Assembly (NCBI GenBank): GCA_016200005.1
Contig: JACQFP010000016.1
Span: 1 to 64,000 of the forward strand
Length of the DNA stretch: 64,000 bases
Source of the DNA: Verrucomicrobiota bacterium
GTDB lineage: Bacteria > Verrucomicrobiota > Verrucomicrobiia > Limisphaerales > PALSA-1396
Direction: 5' to 3'
A program made the position numbers and the translations under genes. This document shows, in pieces, positions 19,234-27,887 of this stretch (positions within the stretch are counted from its first letter, which is position 1; every line of letters starts with the position of its first letter). Under the pieces are notes generated by a model. That model was not told where the DNA came from. It saw only the letters and a list, made by a program, of their open reading frames with translations, and searched no databases.

Positions 19234-19878
19234 TCAGGCGGTGGTCGCCGCGGTCTCCTCAGTCTTCTCAATTTTCTCCGGTCGCTTCAGGGACAGGCCG
19301 CGACCACGATAAATTTCCTCCCGCAGACGAAGTCGTTGCAGACCGGTGAGCGTCGCTTTGACGACATTGGCCGGATTGCTTGAGCCGAGGGATTTGCTCA
19401 ATACATCCTTGATGCCGACGGATTCCAGCAAGGCCCGGACCGTCTTGCCAGCAATAACTCCGGTGCCGGGAGAAGCGGGACGCAATAAAATATGCGCGCC
19501 ACAATAGTGGGATTGGATTTCGTGCGGGATGGTATTGTCTCTGATGGCGATCTTCACCATATTCGAACGAGCGAACTCGCCACCCTTGCGGATGGCATCC
19601 GCCACCTCGCTCGATTTGCCCAAACCGATGCCGACGCTGCCCTGCTTGTCCCCCACCACCACCAGAGCACTGAAGCTGAAACGGCGGCCGCCTTTGACGA
19701 CTTTGGAATTGCGGTTGATAAAAACCACCTTTTCGGAAACCTCAGCCGCCGGTTTTCCGTCGATTAAAAGTTCGGCAACCTCCGGCGGCCCTTTGCCGCG
19801 ACGCGGACCCCGGCCACCGCCACCGCGTCCGCCGCTGCCGCGCCCGCCGCTAATGCTGTCTTTGTTTATTTCAGCCAC
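19234..19878 (-). CDS. rpsE: Small ribosomal subunit protein S5
   Basis: 214 aa, longer than the usual 165-170. A Gly/Arg-rich N-terminal stretch (about residues 8-30) and an Asp/Gly motif precede the dsRNA-binding fold ([20 protein letters not shown]) and the C-terminal domain with [22 protein letters not shown]5 guards mRNA entry and translational fidelity. The C-terminal about 20 residues are charged and extra to the core. Lies between rplR and rplO. Confidence 0.96.
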   Translation of the reverse strand: MAEINKDSISGGRGSGGRGGGGRGPRRGKGPPEVAELLIDGKPAAEVSEKVVFINRNSKVVKGGRRFSFSALVVVGDKQGSVGIGLGKSSEVADAIRKGGEFARSNMVKIAIRDNTIPHEIQSHYCGAHILLRPASPGTGVIAGKTVRALLESVGIKDVLSKSLGSSNPANVVKATLTGLQRLRLREEIYRGRGLSLKRPEKIEKTEETAATTA

Positions 19879-19898
19879 AGATGTATCTCCTGGTTAAA

Positions 19899-20264
19899 TT
19901 AGAATTGCAATCCGGCTTCCCGCGCCGCATCGGCCAGGGCTTTGACCTTGCCATGAAAACGCGCGCCACTGCGGTCGAACACGATTTGTCTGATGCCCTT
20001 GCTCTGGGCCGCTTCCGCCGCCAGCGCGCCGATGCGCTTGGCGCTGGTTACATTCGCGCGGAGTTTGTCCCGGTCGGGTATCGACTTGCTCACTGTCGAC
20101 GCCGAGGCCAGCGTCACACCCGCCGTGTCATCCACAAACTGGACGCAAATATTCTTGTTGGTAAAGCGGACGCTCATCCGGGGGCGTTCCTTCGTGCCAA
20201 CGATTTTCTTGCGAATGCGCCAATGACGCAATTTCGCCAATCTTTGTTTTGTTTCCGTTCTCAT
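19899..20264 (-). CDS. rplR: Large ribosomal subunit protein L18
   Basis: 121 aa, standard length. Basic N-terminus (KQRLAKLRHWRIRKKI), then RPRMSVRFTNKNICVQFVDD and the C-terminal VFDRSGARFHGKVKALADAARE that is highly conserved in L18. It binds 5S rRNA with L5 and L25. Between rplF and rpsE. Confidence 0.97.
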   Translation of the reverse strand: MRTETKQRLAKLRHWRIRKKIVGTKERPRMSVRFTNKNICVQFVDDTAGVTLASASTVSKSIPDRDKLRANVTSAKRIGALAAEAAQSKGIRQIVFDRSGARFHGKVKALADAAREAGLQF

Positions 20265-20312
20265 TTCAATGGGTCACGGGTTTGGCCATGACTTTTCACT
20301 TTGCAAATCTTG

Positions 20313-20849
20313 TTATTGAACCGTTTTGCCTTCCTTGCGCACGACCTTCTCACCTACGTAGCGCACGCCTTTGCCCTTGTACGGTTCAGGCGGATAGAAG
20401 CTGCGAATTTCCGACGCCACTTGTCCCACCACCTGTTTGTCCGGACCTTCGATCGTCAACTTTGTGTTTTCCACCACTGTCACCTTGATCTGGTCAGGTA
20501 TTTGATAAAGGATGGGATGCGAGAAGCCGAGGCTCAGGTTGACGTTCTTCCCTTGCACCGCAGCTTTGAAACCGACGCCCTGAATCTCCAATTGCTTGGA
20601 AAACCCTTCACTCACACCTTTTATCATGTTGTTGAGAATCGAACGGCTCAACCCGTGGAGCGCCTTGTCCTGCGCAGCCTCGCCTTGGCGACTCACAACC
20701 ACATTGGCACCTTCAACTTTGGCCGACGCGCGGCTCGGCAATTCAAAATCGAGTTTTCCCTTAGGCCCTTCGACATGCACACGCTGGCCTTTGACATCCA
20801 CTTTCACCTTGGGCGGAATGACAATCGGCTGTTTTCCAATTCTTGACAT
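20313..20849 (-). CDS. rplF: Large ribosomal subunit protein L6
   Basis: 178 aa from ATG 20849 (MSRIGKQPIVIPPKVKV). Two repeated L6 folds; the C-terminal signature PEPYKGKGVRYVGEKVVRKEGK is intact. L6 lies near the sarcin-ricin loop and the factor-binding site. A five-residue upstream extension is possible but the chosen start is the family start. Confidence 0.97.
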   Translation of the reverse strand: MSRIGKQPIVIPPKVKVDVKGQRVHVEGPKGKLDFELPSRASAKVEGANVVVSRQGEAAQDKALHGLSRSILNNMIKGVSEGFSKQLEIQGVGFKAAVQGKNVNLSLGFSHPILYQIPDQIKVTVVENTKLTIEGPDKQVVGQVASEIRSFYPPEPYKGKGVRYVGEKVVRKEGKTVQ

Positions 20850-20868
20850 AAAAACTAAGGACAAAAAG

Positions 20869-21255
20869 TTACCAAACGTAGCAGAGCAACTCGCCGCCGA
20901 GATTTTGTTTGCGGGCCTCGATGCCGGTCATGACGCCCTGCGATGTCGAAACAATCGCCATGCCCATGCCCCCCAACACGCGGGGAATTTCGGTGGCGCC
21001 GACGTACCGGCGCAAACCTGGCGTGCTCACGCGGCGTAATCCCTCGATCACGCCCTTGCGGCCCTGATATTTGAGCTTCAATTTGATCTTCTTAAAGGGT
21101 TTCCCCTCAACCGCCACTTCGGCGATGTAACCTTCCCGCTTCAGGATGTTCGCAATGCTTGCCTTCATCTTGGAATGCGGCAGTTCAACGACGGGCAGCA
21201 ACGCGCTGTTGGCGTTGCGGATGCGGGTCAACATGTCGGAAATCGTGTCTGTCAT
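20869..21255 (-). CDS. rpsH: Small ribosomal subunit protein S8
   Basis: 128 aa. MTDTISDMLTRIRNANSA at the N-terminus and the C-terminal GGMGMAIVSTSQGVMTGIEAR are diagnostic of S8, which binds helix 21 of 16S rRNA and, in model bacteria, autoregulates the spc operon. It begins four bases after rpsN. Confidence 0.97.
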   Translation of the reverse strand: MTDTISDMLTRIRNANSALLPVVELPHSKMKASIANILKREGYIAEVAVEGKPFKKIKLKLKYQGRKGVIEGLRRVSTPGLRRYVGATEIPRVLGGMGMAIVSTSQGVMTGIEARKQNLGGELLCYVW

Positions 21256-21259
21256 AAAA

Positions 21260-21529
21260 TCACCAACTGGCTTTCGTCACGCCGGGAATCAAACCATTCA
21301 TCGCCGCTTCGCGGAACGTCATGCGCGAACAGTTGAACTTGCGCAGATACCCGTGTCGCCGTCCGCTCATCTCGCAGCGATTCACGACGCGCGAAGGACT
21401 GGCGTTGCGCGGCAGTTTGCTCAACCCGGCGTAATCCCGCCTGGCCTTCAACTCCGCCCGCATTGCGGCGTACTTTTTAACGGTTTCGCGCTTCTTCTTG
21501 TTGCGCTCTATCCATGCTTGCTTGGCCAT
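21260..21529 (-). CDS. rpsN: Small ribosomal subunit protein S14
   Basis: 89 aa long form. Sequence MAKQAWIERNKKKRETV and the C-terminal SRVVNRCEMSGRRHGYLRKF. Only one cysteine is present in the core, so this is the zinc-independent (C-minus) type rather than the short CxxC type. S14 helps assemble the 30S head. Lies between rplE and rpsH. Confidence 0.97.
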   Translation of the reverse strand: MAKQAWIERNKKKRETVKKYAAMRAELKARRDYAGLSKLPRNASPSRVVNRCEMSGRRHGYLRKFNCSRMTFREAAMNGLIPGVTKASW

Positions 21530-21532
21530 AAA

Positions 21533-22078
21533 TCATCTTCCTTCGGCAAACGGCATGCCCATCATTTTCAACAGGTCCAAGGCTTCCGCATCGGTGCGAG
21601 CGCTGGTCACAATCGTGATGTCCATGCCCTGTTGCCGTTTAATCTTGTCCAGTTCAATCTCCGGAAAAATCGTCTGATCCGAGACGCCCAACGAATAATT
21701 CCCGCGTCCGTCAAATGAACGGGTTGAGATGCCGCGAAAGTCGCGGATGCCCGGCAACGCCACGGCGATCAGCCGGTCAAAAAACTCATACATGACTTCG
21801 CGTCGCAACGTCACCCGGCAACCGATGGCCTGGCCCTCGCGCAATTTGAAGTTCGCGATGCTTTTGCGCGACTTGCTGATGACCGGTTTGCGCCCGGTGA
21901 TCACACTCAGGTCTTTCGCGGCGTCCTCGACGGCGCCCTTTTCCGACGAAGCGCTCACGCCCATGTTGACGACGATCTTCTGAATGCGCGGCACCTGGTT
22001 AACATTCTTGTACCGCTGCTTCTCGATCAAAGCCGGCCGCACTTCGTTCATGTACTTTTCGTAAAGTCTTGGTTTCAT
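21533..22078 (-). CDS. rplE: Large ribosomal subunit protein L5
   Basis: 181 aa. Includes VPRIQKIVVNMGV, ITGRKPVISKSRKSIANFKLR and the conserved YSLGVSDQTIFPEIELDK. L5 carries 5S rRNA into the central protuberance and contacts the P-site tRNA. A gap of about 70 bp with a hexamer TAATCK repeat tract separates it from rplX. Confidence 0.97.
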   Translation of the reverse strand: MKPRLYEKYMNEVRPALIEKQRYKNVNQVPRIQKIVVNMGVSASSEKGAVEDAAKDLSVITGRKPVISKSRKSIANFKLREGQAIGCRVTLRREVMYEFFDRLIAVALPGIRDFRGISTRSFDGRGNYSLGVSDQTIFPEIELDKIKRQQGMDITIVTSARTDAEALDLLKMMGMPFAEGR

Positions 22079-22121
22079 TTCGCTGTTTCCCGGATTTTGC
22101 CGGAGCGTTTTTCCTATTTCT

Positions 22122-22151
22122 TAATCGTAATCTTAATCTGAATCTTAATCA
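22122..22151. repeat. Hexamer tract between rplX and rplE
   Basis: Five imperfect tandem TAATCK-like hexamers (TAATCG, TAATCT, TAATCT, GAATCT, TAATCA) in the gap between the two genes. Part of the dispersed short-period tract family. Confidence 0.65.
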
Positions 22152-22427
22152 GGCCTCTGCCGTCACCGCGGTGCCGTGTCGGGCCGCGCGCGCATCAAAG
22201 TTTTCCGCCTTCATCACATTGGATATGTGAACCGAGCCTTCACGCTCAATGATGGCACCCTGCGGATGTTGCTGGCTCTTGCGCATGTGCTTCTTGATCA
22301 TTTGCACGCCTTCCACAATCACGCGTTGCTTCTTGGCCAGGATGGTGATGATCTTGCCGCGCTTGCCTTTTTCAGTGCCGGCAATCACCACCACTTCATC
22401 GCCTTTTTTTACATGAAATCTTGTCAT
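22149..22427 (-). CDS. rplX: Large ribosomal subunit protein L24
   Basis: 92 aa. N-terminal KOW motif (VKKGDEVVVIAGTEKGKRGKI) followed by RVIVEGVQMIKKHMRKS and GSVHISNVM, all typical of L24, an assembly initiator of the 50S near the exit tunnel. The tail is slightly short compared with some homologues. Four bases downstream of rplN. Confidence 0.96.
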   Translation of the reverse strand: MTRFHVKKGDEVVVIAGTEKGKRGKIITILAKKQRVIVEGVQMIKKHMRKSQQHPQGAIIEREGSVHISNVMKAENFDARAARHGTAVTAEA

Positions 22428-22431
22428 AACT

Positions 22432-22797
22432 TCAAATCACTTCCGGCGCCAGCGAAACAATTTTCATGAACTTTTTGTCCCGCAACTCGCGGGCGACCGG
22501 GCCGAAAATGCGCGTTCCCCGGGGATTGTTTTCCTGGTCAATGATGACAATGGCGTTGCTGTCGAACCGGAGATACGAACCATCGCTGCGGCGGATCGGC
22601 TGGCGCGTGCGCACCACCACCGCATCCACGACTTCGCCTTTTTTGACGGTGCCATCCGGTGACGCTTCCTTGATGTGGGCCTTGATGACGTCGCCGATGC
22701 CGGCATAGGCCTGATTGCGGCCGATCACGCCGATTGCCGCGGCGCGTTTTGCGCCCGTATTGTCAGCCACATCTAAAATGGAACGGATTTGTAACAT
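22432..22797 (-). CDS. rplN: Large ribosomal subunit protein L14
   Basis: 121 aa, standard length. [31 protein letters not shown] and [20 protein letters not shown] are near-invariant L14 segments. It forms bridge B8 with 16S rRNA. Located between rpsQ and rplX. Confidence 0.98.
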   Translation of the reverse strand: MLQIRSILDVADNTGAKRAAAIGVIGRNQAYAGIGDVIKAHIKEASPDGTVKKGEVVDAVVVRTRQPIRRSDGSYLRFDSNAIVIIDQENNPRGTRIFGPVARELRDKKFMKIVSLAPEVI

Positions 22798-22813
22798 AAA
22801 TTTCCCGAATCGC

Positions 22814-23116
22814 TCAGCCTACCACCGGAGCGGCATCAGTATTGCGCCCGATGACTTCCACCAGACGCCAGCGTTTGGTTTTGGACATCGGACGGGTTTC
22901 CTGAATCCGCACGTGGTCGCCCACGCCGGCTTCGTTCTTCTCATCGTGCGCGTAAAATTTGCTGTAGCCGGTGACGACCTTCTTGAAGCGCGGATGTTGA
23001 AAGCGGCGCTCCACCTCCACCACGATGGTCTTGGCCATCTTGTTGGAGATGACCTTGCCCTCGCGCTCCTTGCGGTGGCCGCGCTTTACTGGCTCTGTAT
23101 TTGCAGTTTCTACCAT
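22814..23116 (-). CDS. rpsQ: Small ribosomal subunit protein S17
   Basis: 100 aa from ATG 23116; a GTG at 23131 overlapping the rpmC stop would add five residues and cannot be excluded. Core: [20 protein letters not shown] and [20 protein letters not shown]17 is a primary 16S rRNA binder with an OB fold. A short N-terminal lead (about 15 residues) and C-terminal tail exceed the minimal family length of about 85. Confidence 0.95.
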   Translation of the reverse strand: MVETANTEPVKRGHRKEREGKVISNKMAKTIVVEVERRFQHPRFKKVVTGYSKFYAHDEKNEAGVGDHVRIQETRPMSKTKRWRLVEVIGRNTDAAPVVG

Positions 23117-23127
23117 AGACAATTTTC

Positions 23128-23325
23128 TCACGCCGCCTGCTTCCGCATTTGGGTCATACGCGTTTCGATCCGCGCAATGTCCTTGCGCAAAAGCCGCAGG
23201 CGGTTCGGCTTTTCCAACTGGCCGCCGGTTTGTTGCAACCGCAGGTTGAACATCTCCTGCCGCAAATCACGGCTCTTGGCCGTCAATTCGACCGGCGTCA
23301 AATCTTTCAGTTCCGACATCTTCAT
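23128..23325 (-). CDS. rpmC: Large ribosomal subunit protein L29
   Basis: 65 aa. MKMSELKDLTPVELTAKSRD, the central EMFNLRLQQTGGQLEKPNR and the C-terminal IARIETRMTQMRKQ identify L29, a two-helix protein at the exit tunnel that helps dock trigger factor and SRP. Between rplP and rpsQ. Confidence 0.97.
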   Translation of the reverse strand: MKMSELKDLTPVELTAKSRDLRQEMFNLRLQQTGGQLEKPNRLRLLRKDIARIETRMTQMRKQAA

Positions 23326-23338
23326 GCTTCACTCCAGA

Positions 23339-23758
23339 CTAACCGATTTTGTGGCGCGAAATAAACTTGGTCTTGATCGGCAGCTTGGTCGCCGCCAGCC
23401 GCAAGGATTCGCGCGCCACCGCTTCCGTCACGCCATCCACTTCAAACAGCACATTGGCCGGGCGAATCACCGCCACCCACGATTCCAGCGGCCCTTTGCC
23501 TTTGCCCATCCGCGTTTCGAGTGGCTTCTTAGTGTACGATTTGTCCGGGAAAATCCGGATCCACATTTTGCCGCGTCGCTTCATGTTGCGGTTGATCGCC
23601 ACGCGCGCCGCCTCAATCTGCTTCGTGTCGAGCCAGCAGCGCTCCAGCGACTGCAAGCCGTACTCGCCGAACGCCACGGTCTGGCCGCGTGAGGCCATCC
23701 CCGTGCGACTGCCGCGGTGCATTTTGCGATACTTAACTCTGGCGGGCATCAATGGCAT
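23339..23758 (-). CDS. rplP: Large ribosomal subunit protein L16
   Basis: 139 aa. [16 protein letters not shown], the conserved [25 protein letters not shown] split, [22 protein letters not shown] and [17 protein letters not shown] are all L16 hallmarks. L16 supports the aminoacyl-tRNA position in the peptidyl transferase centre. Follows rpsC. Confidence 0.98.
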   Translation of the reverse strand: MPLMPARVKYRKMHRGSRTGMASRGQTVAFGEYGLQSLERCWLDTKQIEAARVAINRNMKRRGKMWIRIFPDKSYTKKPLETRMGKGKGPLESWVAVIRPANVLFEVDGVTEAVARESLRLAATKLPIKTKFISRHKIG

Positions 23759-23779
23759 AAAGAATCCTTCGCAATAAAA

Positions 23780-24448
23780 TCAACTGCCGGTTTCACCGGT
23801 CATTGAGGTGGCAGGCTTTTCCTCCTTGTGTTCACCTTTGCAGATCCAGCATTTGATTCCCAGTTTGCCGTAAACGGTGTTGGCTTCGGCAAAACCGTAG
23901 TCAATGTTCGCGCGCAAGGTATGCAGCGGCACGCGGCCTTGATGATACTGCTCCACCCGGGCGATTTCCGCGCCGCCCAATCGGCCGGCACAACGCAGCT
24001 TGACCCCTTCCGCGCCAAAATCCATCGTGGTTTGCAAGGCTTTCTTCATGGCGCGACGAAAAGAAACGCGCCTCTCCAACTGCAGCGCGACATTTTCCGC
24101 GACGAGTTGCGCGTCAAGTTCCGGCTGCTTGATTTCCTGGATGTCCACATAAACTTCCTTGCCGGTCATGCGGCTCAATTCTTCCTTGAGCTTGTCAATC
24201 TCAGCGCCTTTGCGGCCGATCACCACGCCGGGGCGGGCGGTGAAAATGGTGATGCGGCAACGATTGGCGGCGCGTTCGATCTGAATGCGCGGGACGGACG
24301 CCGATTCAAGCTTCTTCTTGAGAACGTCGCGAATCTGGCGATCTTCCGAGAGCAGCTTGCCGAATTCTTTTTTCTCGGCGAACCACTTGGAACGCCAGTC
24401 CCGCGTAACGGGCAGGCGAAAGCCGACTGGATTTGTTTTTTGACCCAT
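23780..24448 (-). CDS. rpsC: Small ribosomal subunit protein S3
   Basis: 222 aa. [18 protein letters not shown] at the start, a KH domain with [19 protein letters not shown], and the C-terminal [35 protein letters not shown] segment (split here across residues about 155-195). S3 lines the mRNA entry and has helicase function with S4 and S5. Just downstream of rplV. Confidence 0.98.
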   Translation of the reverse strand: MGQKTNPVGFRLPVTRDWRSKWFAEKKEFGKLLSEDRQIRDVLKKKLESASVPRIQIERAANRCRITIFTARPGVVIGRKGAEIDKLKEELSRMTGKEVYVDIQEIKQPELDAQLVAENVALQLERRVSFRRAMKKALQTTMDFGAEGVKLRCAGRLGGAEIARVEQYHQGRVPLHTLRANIDYGFAEANTVYGKLGIKCWICKGEHKEEKPATSMTGETGS

Positions 24449-24455
24449 AGTTCAG

Positions 24456-24809
24456 TTATTCGTCTGACAAAATGATTTTGATGTGACAACTCCGTTTCAA
24501 GATCGGACCCGCCGATCCGCGCGCCTTGGGAATCATGCGTTTGATCGTCGTCGCTGTGCCTGCCACGGCTTCCTTGATCCAAAGGCTGTCCGTATCCATA
24601 TCCCGGTATTCTTCTTTGTGTTCCTTGAGGTCGTCCGCGTTGGCGATTGCCGACTTCAAGGTCTTGGCGACAAAGCGGGCGGACTTGCGCGGCACAGCAG
24701 CGAGGATCGACTGTGCCTGACGGGCCGGCAGCCCTTGAATCTGGCGCACGACTTCGCGCATCTTCTGCGCCGACATGCGCACGTTCTTGGTGATGGCCTG
24801 AACTTCCAT
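24456..24809 (-). CDS. rplV: Large ribosomal subunit protein L22
   Basis: 117 aa. Residues VRMSAQKMREVVRQIQGL, then the exit-tunnel beta-hairpin region and RMIPKARGSAGPILKRSCHI. L22 lines the nascent-chain constriction and macrolide site. Four bases after rpsS. Confidence 0.97.
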   Translation of the reverse strand: MEVQAITKNVRMSAQKMREVVRQIQGLPARQAQSILAAVPRKSARFVAKTLKSAIANADDLKEHKEEYRDMDTDSLWIKEAVAGTATTIKRMIPKARGSAGPILKRSCHIKIILSDE

Positions 24810-24813
24810 AAAA

Positions 24814-25095
24814 TTATTTTGCTTCGGCCTTGGCCGTGTGAGCGCCGTGTTTCTTGAATATGCGGGTCAACGAAAACTCACCGAGTCGATGGCCCACCAT
24901 GTTTTCCGTGACGAACACCGGATTAAAAATCTTGCCATTGTGCACGTTGAACGTGTGCCCCACGAACTCCGGCGTGATCATCGACCGCCGCGACCACGTC
25001 TTGATCGGCTTCTTGGCGCCAGCCGCATTGAGCTTCTGGATTTTCTCCATCAGATGGCCATCGACAAACGGCCCTTTTTTAATTGAACGTCCCAT
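24814..25095 (-). CDS. rpsS: Small ribosomal subunit protein S19
   Basis: 93 aa from ATG 25095 ([19 protein letters not shown]). [24 protein letters not shown] and [16 protein letters not shown] are diagnostic. S19 forms the 30S head with S13 and contacts tRNA. An open extension upstream of the chosen start reads through the rplB junction and is rejected. Confidence 0.97.
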   Translation of the reverse strand: MGRSIKKGPFVDGHLMEKIQKLNAAGAKKPIKTWSRRSMITPEFVGHTFNVHNGKIFNPVFVTENMVGHRLGEFSLTRIFKKHGAHTAKAEAK

Positions 25096-25106
25096 AGTCT
25101 GAAAAT

Positions 25107-25952
25107 TTATTTCTGTTTCATTGGCCGCCCATCGCGCCGCACCAGAATGAATCGATTGGTCCACTTGCTCCGGGTGCGGGTCTTGTAACCCTTCGTGATC
25201 ACGCCCCACGGCGTCACGGGATGTCCGCCGCCGGAAGTCTTGCCGGCGCCGCCGCCCATCGGATGGTCCACCGGATTCTTCGCGACCGCGCGACTCAATG
25301 GCCGGATGCCCCGATGCCGGCTGCGGCCCGCCTTGCCCAACACCACATTTTCATGCTGAGTGTTGCCCACCTGACCGATGGTGGCGTAACAATCCTCATG
25401 CACCCGGCGGATTTCGCCCGACGGCAGGCGCACGAGCGCATAGCCTTCGTCGCGCGACATCACCGAAGCCGCCGCGCCCGCGGTCCGGACCATTTGCGCG
25501 CCCCGGCCCGGGATCATCTCCAGATTGTGGATCGGAATGCCGATCGGGATTGATTTTAACGGGAGCGCGTTGCCAATTTCTGGCGGCGCACCCGGTCCGC
25601 TCATTACTTTAACCCCAACTTGAATGCCACTCGGCGCGATGATGTATCGCTTCTCACCATCCTTGTATTCCAGCAACGCCAGACGCGCCGTGCGGATGGG
25701 GTCATACTCAATCGCGGCCACGGTCGCTTCGACGCCGCGCTTGTTGCGCTTGAAATCCACGAGCCGATATTTTTGCTTGTGGCCGCCGCCGATGCCGCGA
25801 CTGGTCACGCGCCCATAACTGTTCCGGCCGCCGGTCTTCTTGCGAATCTGAACCAGGCTTTTTTCCGGCCGCGATTTGGTAATGTCGTCGTTCGACGCGA
25901 TGGTGATGTATCGCGTTGAGGGCGTCAGTGGTCTGAAAATTCTTACTGGCAT
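25107..25952 (-). CDS. rplB: Large ribosomal subunit protein L2
   Basis: 281 aa. Contains [21 protein letters not shown], the RNA-binding [23 protein letters not shown], and the C-terminal [22 protein letters not shown] with the histidine close to the peptidyl transferase centre. L2 is essential for subunit association. Between rplW and rpsS. Confidence 0.98.
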   Translation of the reverse strand: MPVRIFRPLTPSTRYITIASNDDITKSRPEKSLVQIRKKTGGRNSYGRVTSRGIGGGHKQKYRLVDFKRNKRGVEATVAAIEYDPIRTARLALLEYKDGEKRYIIAPSGIQVGVKVMSGPGAPPEIGNALPLKSIPIGIPIHNLEMIPGRGAQMVRTAGAAASVMSRDEGYALVRLPSGEIRRVHEDCYATIGQVGNTQHENVVLGKAGRSRHRGIRPLSRAVAKNPVDHPMGGGAGKTSGGGHPVTPWGVITKGYKTRTRSKWTNRFILVRRDGRPMKQK

Positions 25953-25965
25953 AACATCAAATTGT

Positions 25966-26247
25966 TCAGGTCAGGCTGATTTTGTCGCCGGCCTTCAAGG
26001 TCACAATCGCCTTTTTCCAGTCCGGCGCCCGGCCCGCCTGCGACGTTCGCTGGCGGCGAAATTTGCCGCGCACATTCAGCGTGTTCACCCGAAGCACCTT
26101 GACCTTGAACAGTTCCTGCACGGCCTGGCGGATTTGGATCTTGTTCGCCCGCCGGTCAGCCACCACGGTGTATTGATTCAGCTTTTCGCCCTGGAGCGTT
26201 CCCTTTTCGGTCAGGCGAACGGTCTTGATGATTTCAAATGAGTTCAT
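25966..26247 (-). CDS. rplW: Large ribosomal subunit protein L23
   Basis: 93 aa. TEKGTLQGEKLNQYTVVADRR, KIQIRQAVQELFKVKVLRVNT and RAPDWKKAIVTLKAGDKI match L23, the ribosomal docking site for trigger factor and SRP. Between rplD and rplB as in the canonical S10 operon. Confidence 0.97.
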   Translation of the reverse strand: MNSFEIIKTVRLTEKGTLQGEKLNQYTVVADRRANKIQIRQAVQELFKVKVLRVNTLNVRGKFRRQRTSQAGRAPDWKKAIVTLKAGDKISLT

Positions 26248-26254
26248 GGCGAAA

Positions 26255-26881
26255 TTATTCCTTGTTCAAGCGGGCCTCGATTTTTTCAAACGCGCCCCGG
26301 GTGAACAACAACTTGTCGTTACGCAACACCTGATAAGTATTCAGCGCATCGCTGGTCGTCAGTTCGACGGTGGGGATGTTGCGGGAAGCCAGCGTCAAAT
26401 TCTTATCCACGGCCGGCGAAATCACCAGCGCCGTGCCGCTGATTTGGAGCGCCGACAATAGGCCAATGAATTCCTTGGTTTTGGGCGACGAAAGATTCAA
26501 CTCATCCACCACCAAAACATCGCCCGCGTTCAACCGTTCGGTGAGCGCCTTGCGCAAAGCCAGTTGCCTGGTGGAGCGCGAAACTTTCTTGCTGAAGTCG
26601 CGCGGTTTCGGACCGAATACCACGCCGCCACCGCGCCAGAGTGGAGAACGGAACGAGCCGGCCCGCGCGCGACCCGTGCCCTTCTGCCGCCACGGCTTCT
26701 TGTTGGTGCCCGCCACTTCGCCGACGTTTTTGGTGCAGGCCGTGCCGCTGCGTTGGGCGGCCTGATAGGCCACCACCACGTCATGGACCGCCTGCGTGCC
26801 CTTGCCATTTTCGATGAGCGGAAACTTCACTTCCAACTCACCCTGGCTGTTCCCTTTAGTGTCTTTGACTGTCAATTTCAT
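26255..26881 (-). CDS. rplD: Large ribosomal subunit protein L4
   Basis: 208 aa, normal length. NVGEVAGTNKKPWRQKGTGRARAGS and the segment SPLWRGGGVVFGPKPRDFSKK form the exit-tunnel loop of L4. In E. coli L4 represses the S10 operon; whether it does here is unknown. Ten bases after rplC. Confidence 0.97.
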   Translation of the reverse strand: MKLTVKDTKGNSQGELEVKFPLIENGKGTQAVHDVVVAYQAAQRSGTACTKNVGEVAGTNKKPWRQKGTGRARAGSFRSPLWRGGGVVFGPKPRDFSKKVSRSTRQLALRKALTERLNAGDVLVVDELNLSSPKTKEFIGLLSALQISGTALVISPAVDKNLTLASRNIPTVELTTSDALNTYQVLRNDKLLFTRGAFEKIEARLNKE

Positions 26882-26890
26882 GGGAGTCCG

Positions 26891-27547
26891 TTATTTGTTG
26901 CCGGCCGCGGCCGCCGCTTTGGGATTTTTCTTGGACTCGCGAATCACCACGTAGTCGCCCTTTGCGCCCGGGATCGCACCTTTGATCAGCAAGACGTTGT
27001 CGGCTTCCCGCACTTGAATCACCTGCAAATTCTGGGTCGTGCGGCGCACCCGCCCCATGTGGCCGGGCATCCGCATCCCACGCATGACCGTGCCTGGAAA
27101 CAAACGCTGGCCGATGGCACCGCCACGACGACGCCAACCCTTCGCCCCGTGCGACGCGTCACCACCACGGAAATTGTGTCGCTTCATCACACCTTCAAAA
27201 CCGCGCCCCTTCGTGACGCCGATGGCATCGACAAAATCGCCGGCCGCAAAAACGGTTGGCCCAAGGATATCGCCAGGTTTCACGGCGAGAGTGAAGTCGC
27301 GGAATTCCTGGATGCGCTTCACCGGCGCGGCATTGTGCTTTTTGATGTGACCGAGCAATCCCTTGGTGAGCCGTTGTTCCTTTTGATCGCCAAAACCAAG
27401 TTGCACCGCATTGTAACCGTCGGTCTCCTGCGTTTTGCACTGGATGACGCGATTCGGACCGACGAGCACAATGGTGACCGGGATCAAGACGCCTTTGTCG
27501 TCATAGACGCGCGTCTGACCGAGTTTTTTTCCAAGTAACCCAAGCAT
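26891..27547 (-). CDS. rplC: Large ribosomal subunit protein L3
   Basis: 218 aa from ATG 27547 (MLGLLGKKLGQTRVYDDKG). The conserved glutamine-containing loop ASHGAKGWRRRGGAIGQR approaches the peptidyl transferase centre, and PGHMGRVRRTTQNLQV follows. Ten upstream in-frame codons are unlikely to be translated. Located four bases after rpsJ. Confidence 0.97.
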   Translation of the reverse strand: MLGLLGKKLGQTRVYDDKGVLIPVTIVLVGPNRVIQCKTQETDGYNAVQLGFGDQKEQRLTKGLLGHIKKHNAAPVKRIQEFRDFTLAVKPGDILGPTVFAAGDFVDAIGVTKGRGFEGVMKRHNFRGGDASHGAKGWRRRGGAIGQRLFPGTVMRGMRMPGHMGRVRRTTQNLQVIQVREADNVLLIKGAIPGAKGDYVVIRESKKNPKAAAAAGNK

Positions 27548-27551
27548 AAAA

Positions 27552-27860
27552 TCAGATCTTGATGGTGATGTCCACACCGGCCGGCAGATTCAACTTCTTC
27601 AATTCGTCCACCGTTTTGGCCGTCGGCTCGATGATGTCGAGCAGACGTTTGTGCGTGCGCTGTTCAAAAGTCTCCTGCGATTTCTTGTCCGAGTGAGGCG
27701 AACGGAGCACGGTGAAGCGTTCGATGCGCGTCGGCAAAGGGATCGGGCCGGCCACCCGTGCGCCCGTCCGCTTGACCGTGTCCACGATGTCGCGCGTGGA
27801 CTGGTCGATGACCCGATGGTCGTAAGCTTTCAGTCGAATGCGAATGCGTTGTCCAGCCAT
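27552..27860 (-). CDS. rpsJ: Small ribosomal subunit protein S10 (NusE)
   Basis: 102 aa. [21 protein letters not shown], the extended loop [19 protein letters not shown] and the C-terminal [11 protein letters not shown] identify S10. Besides its ribosomal role S10 acts as NusE in antitermination with NusB and NusG. It directly follows fusA (27 bp gap), joining the str and S10 gene sets. Confidence 0.98.
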   Translation of the reverse strand: MAGQRIRIRLKAYDHRVIDQSTRDIVDTVKRTGARVAGPIPLPTRIERFTVLRSPHSDKKSQETFEQRTHKRLLDIIEPTAKTVDELKKLNLPAGVDITIKI

Positions 27861-27887
27861 ATAAAAAGAGCAAGTAAAAGGTTAACT

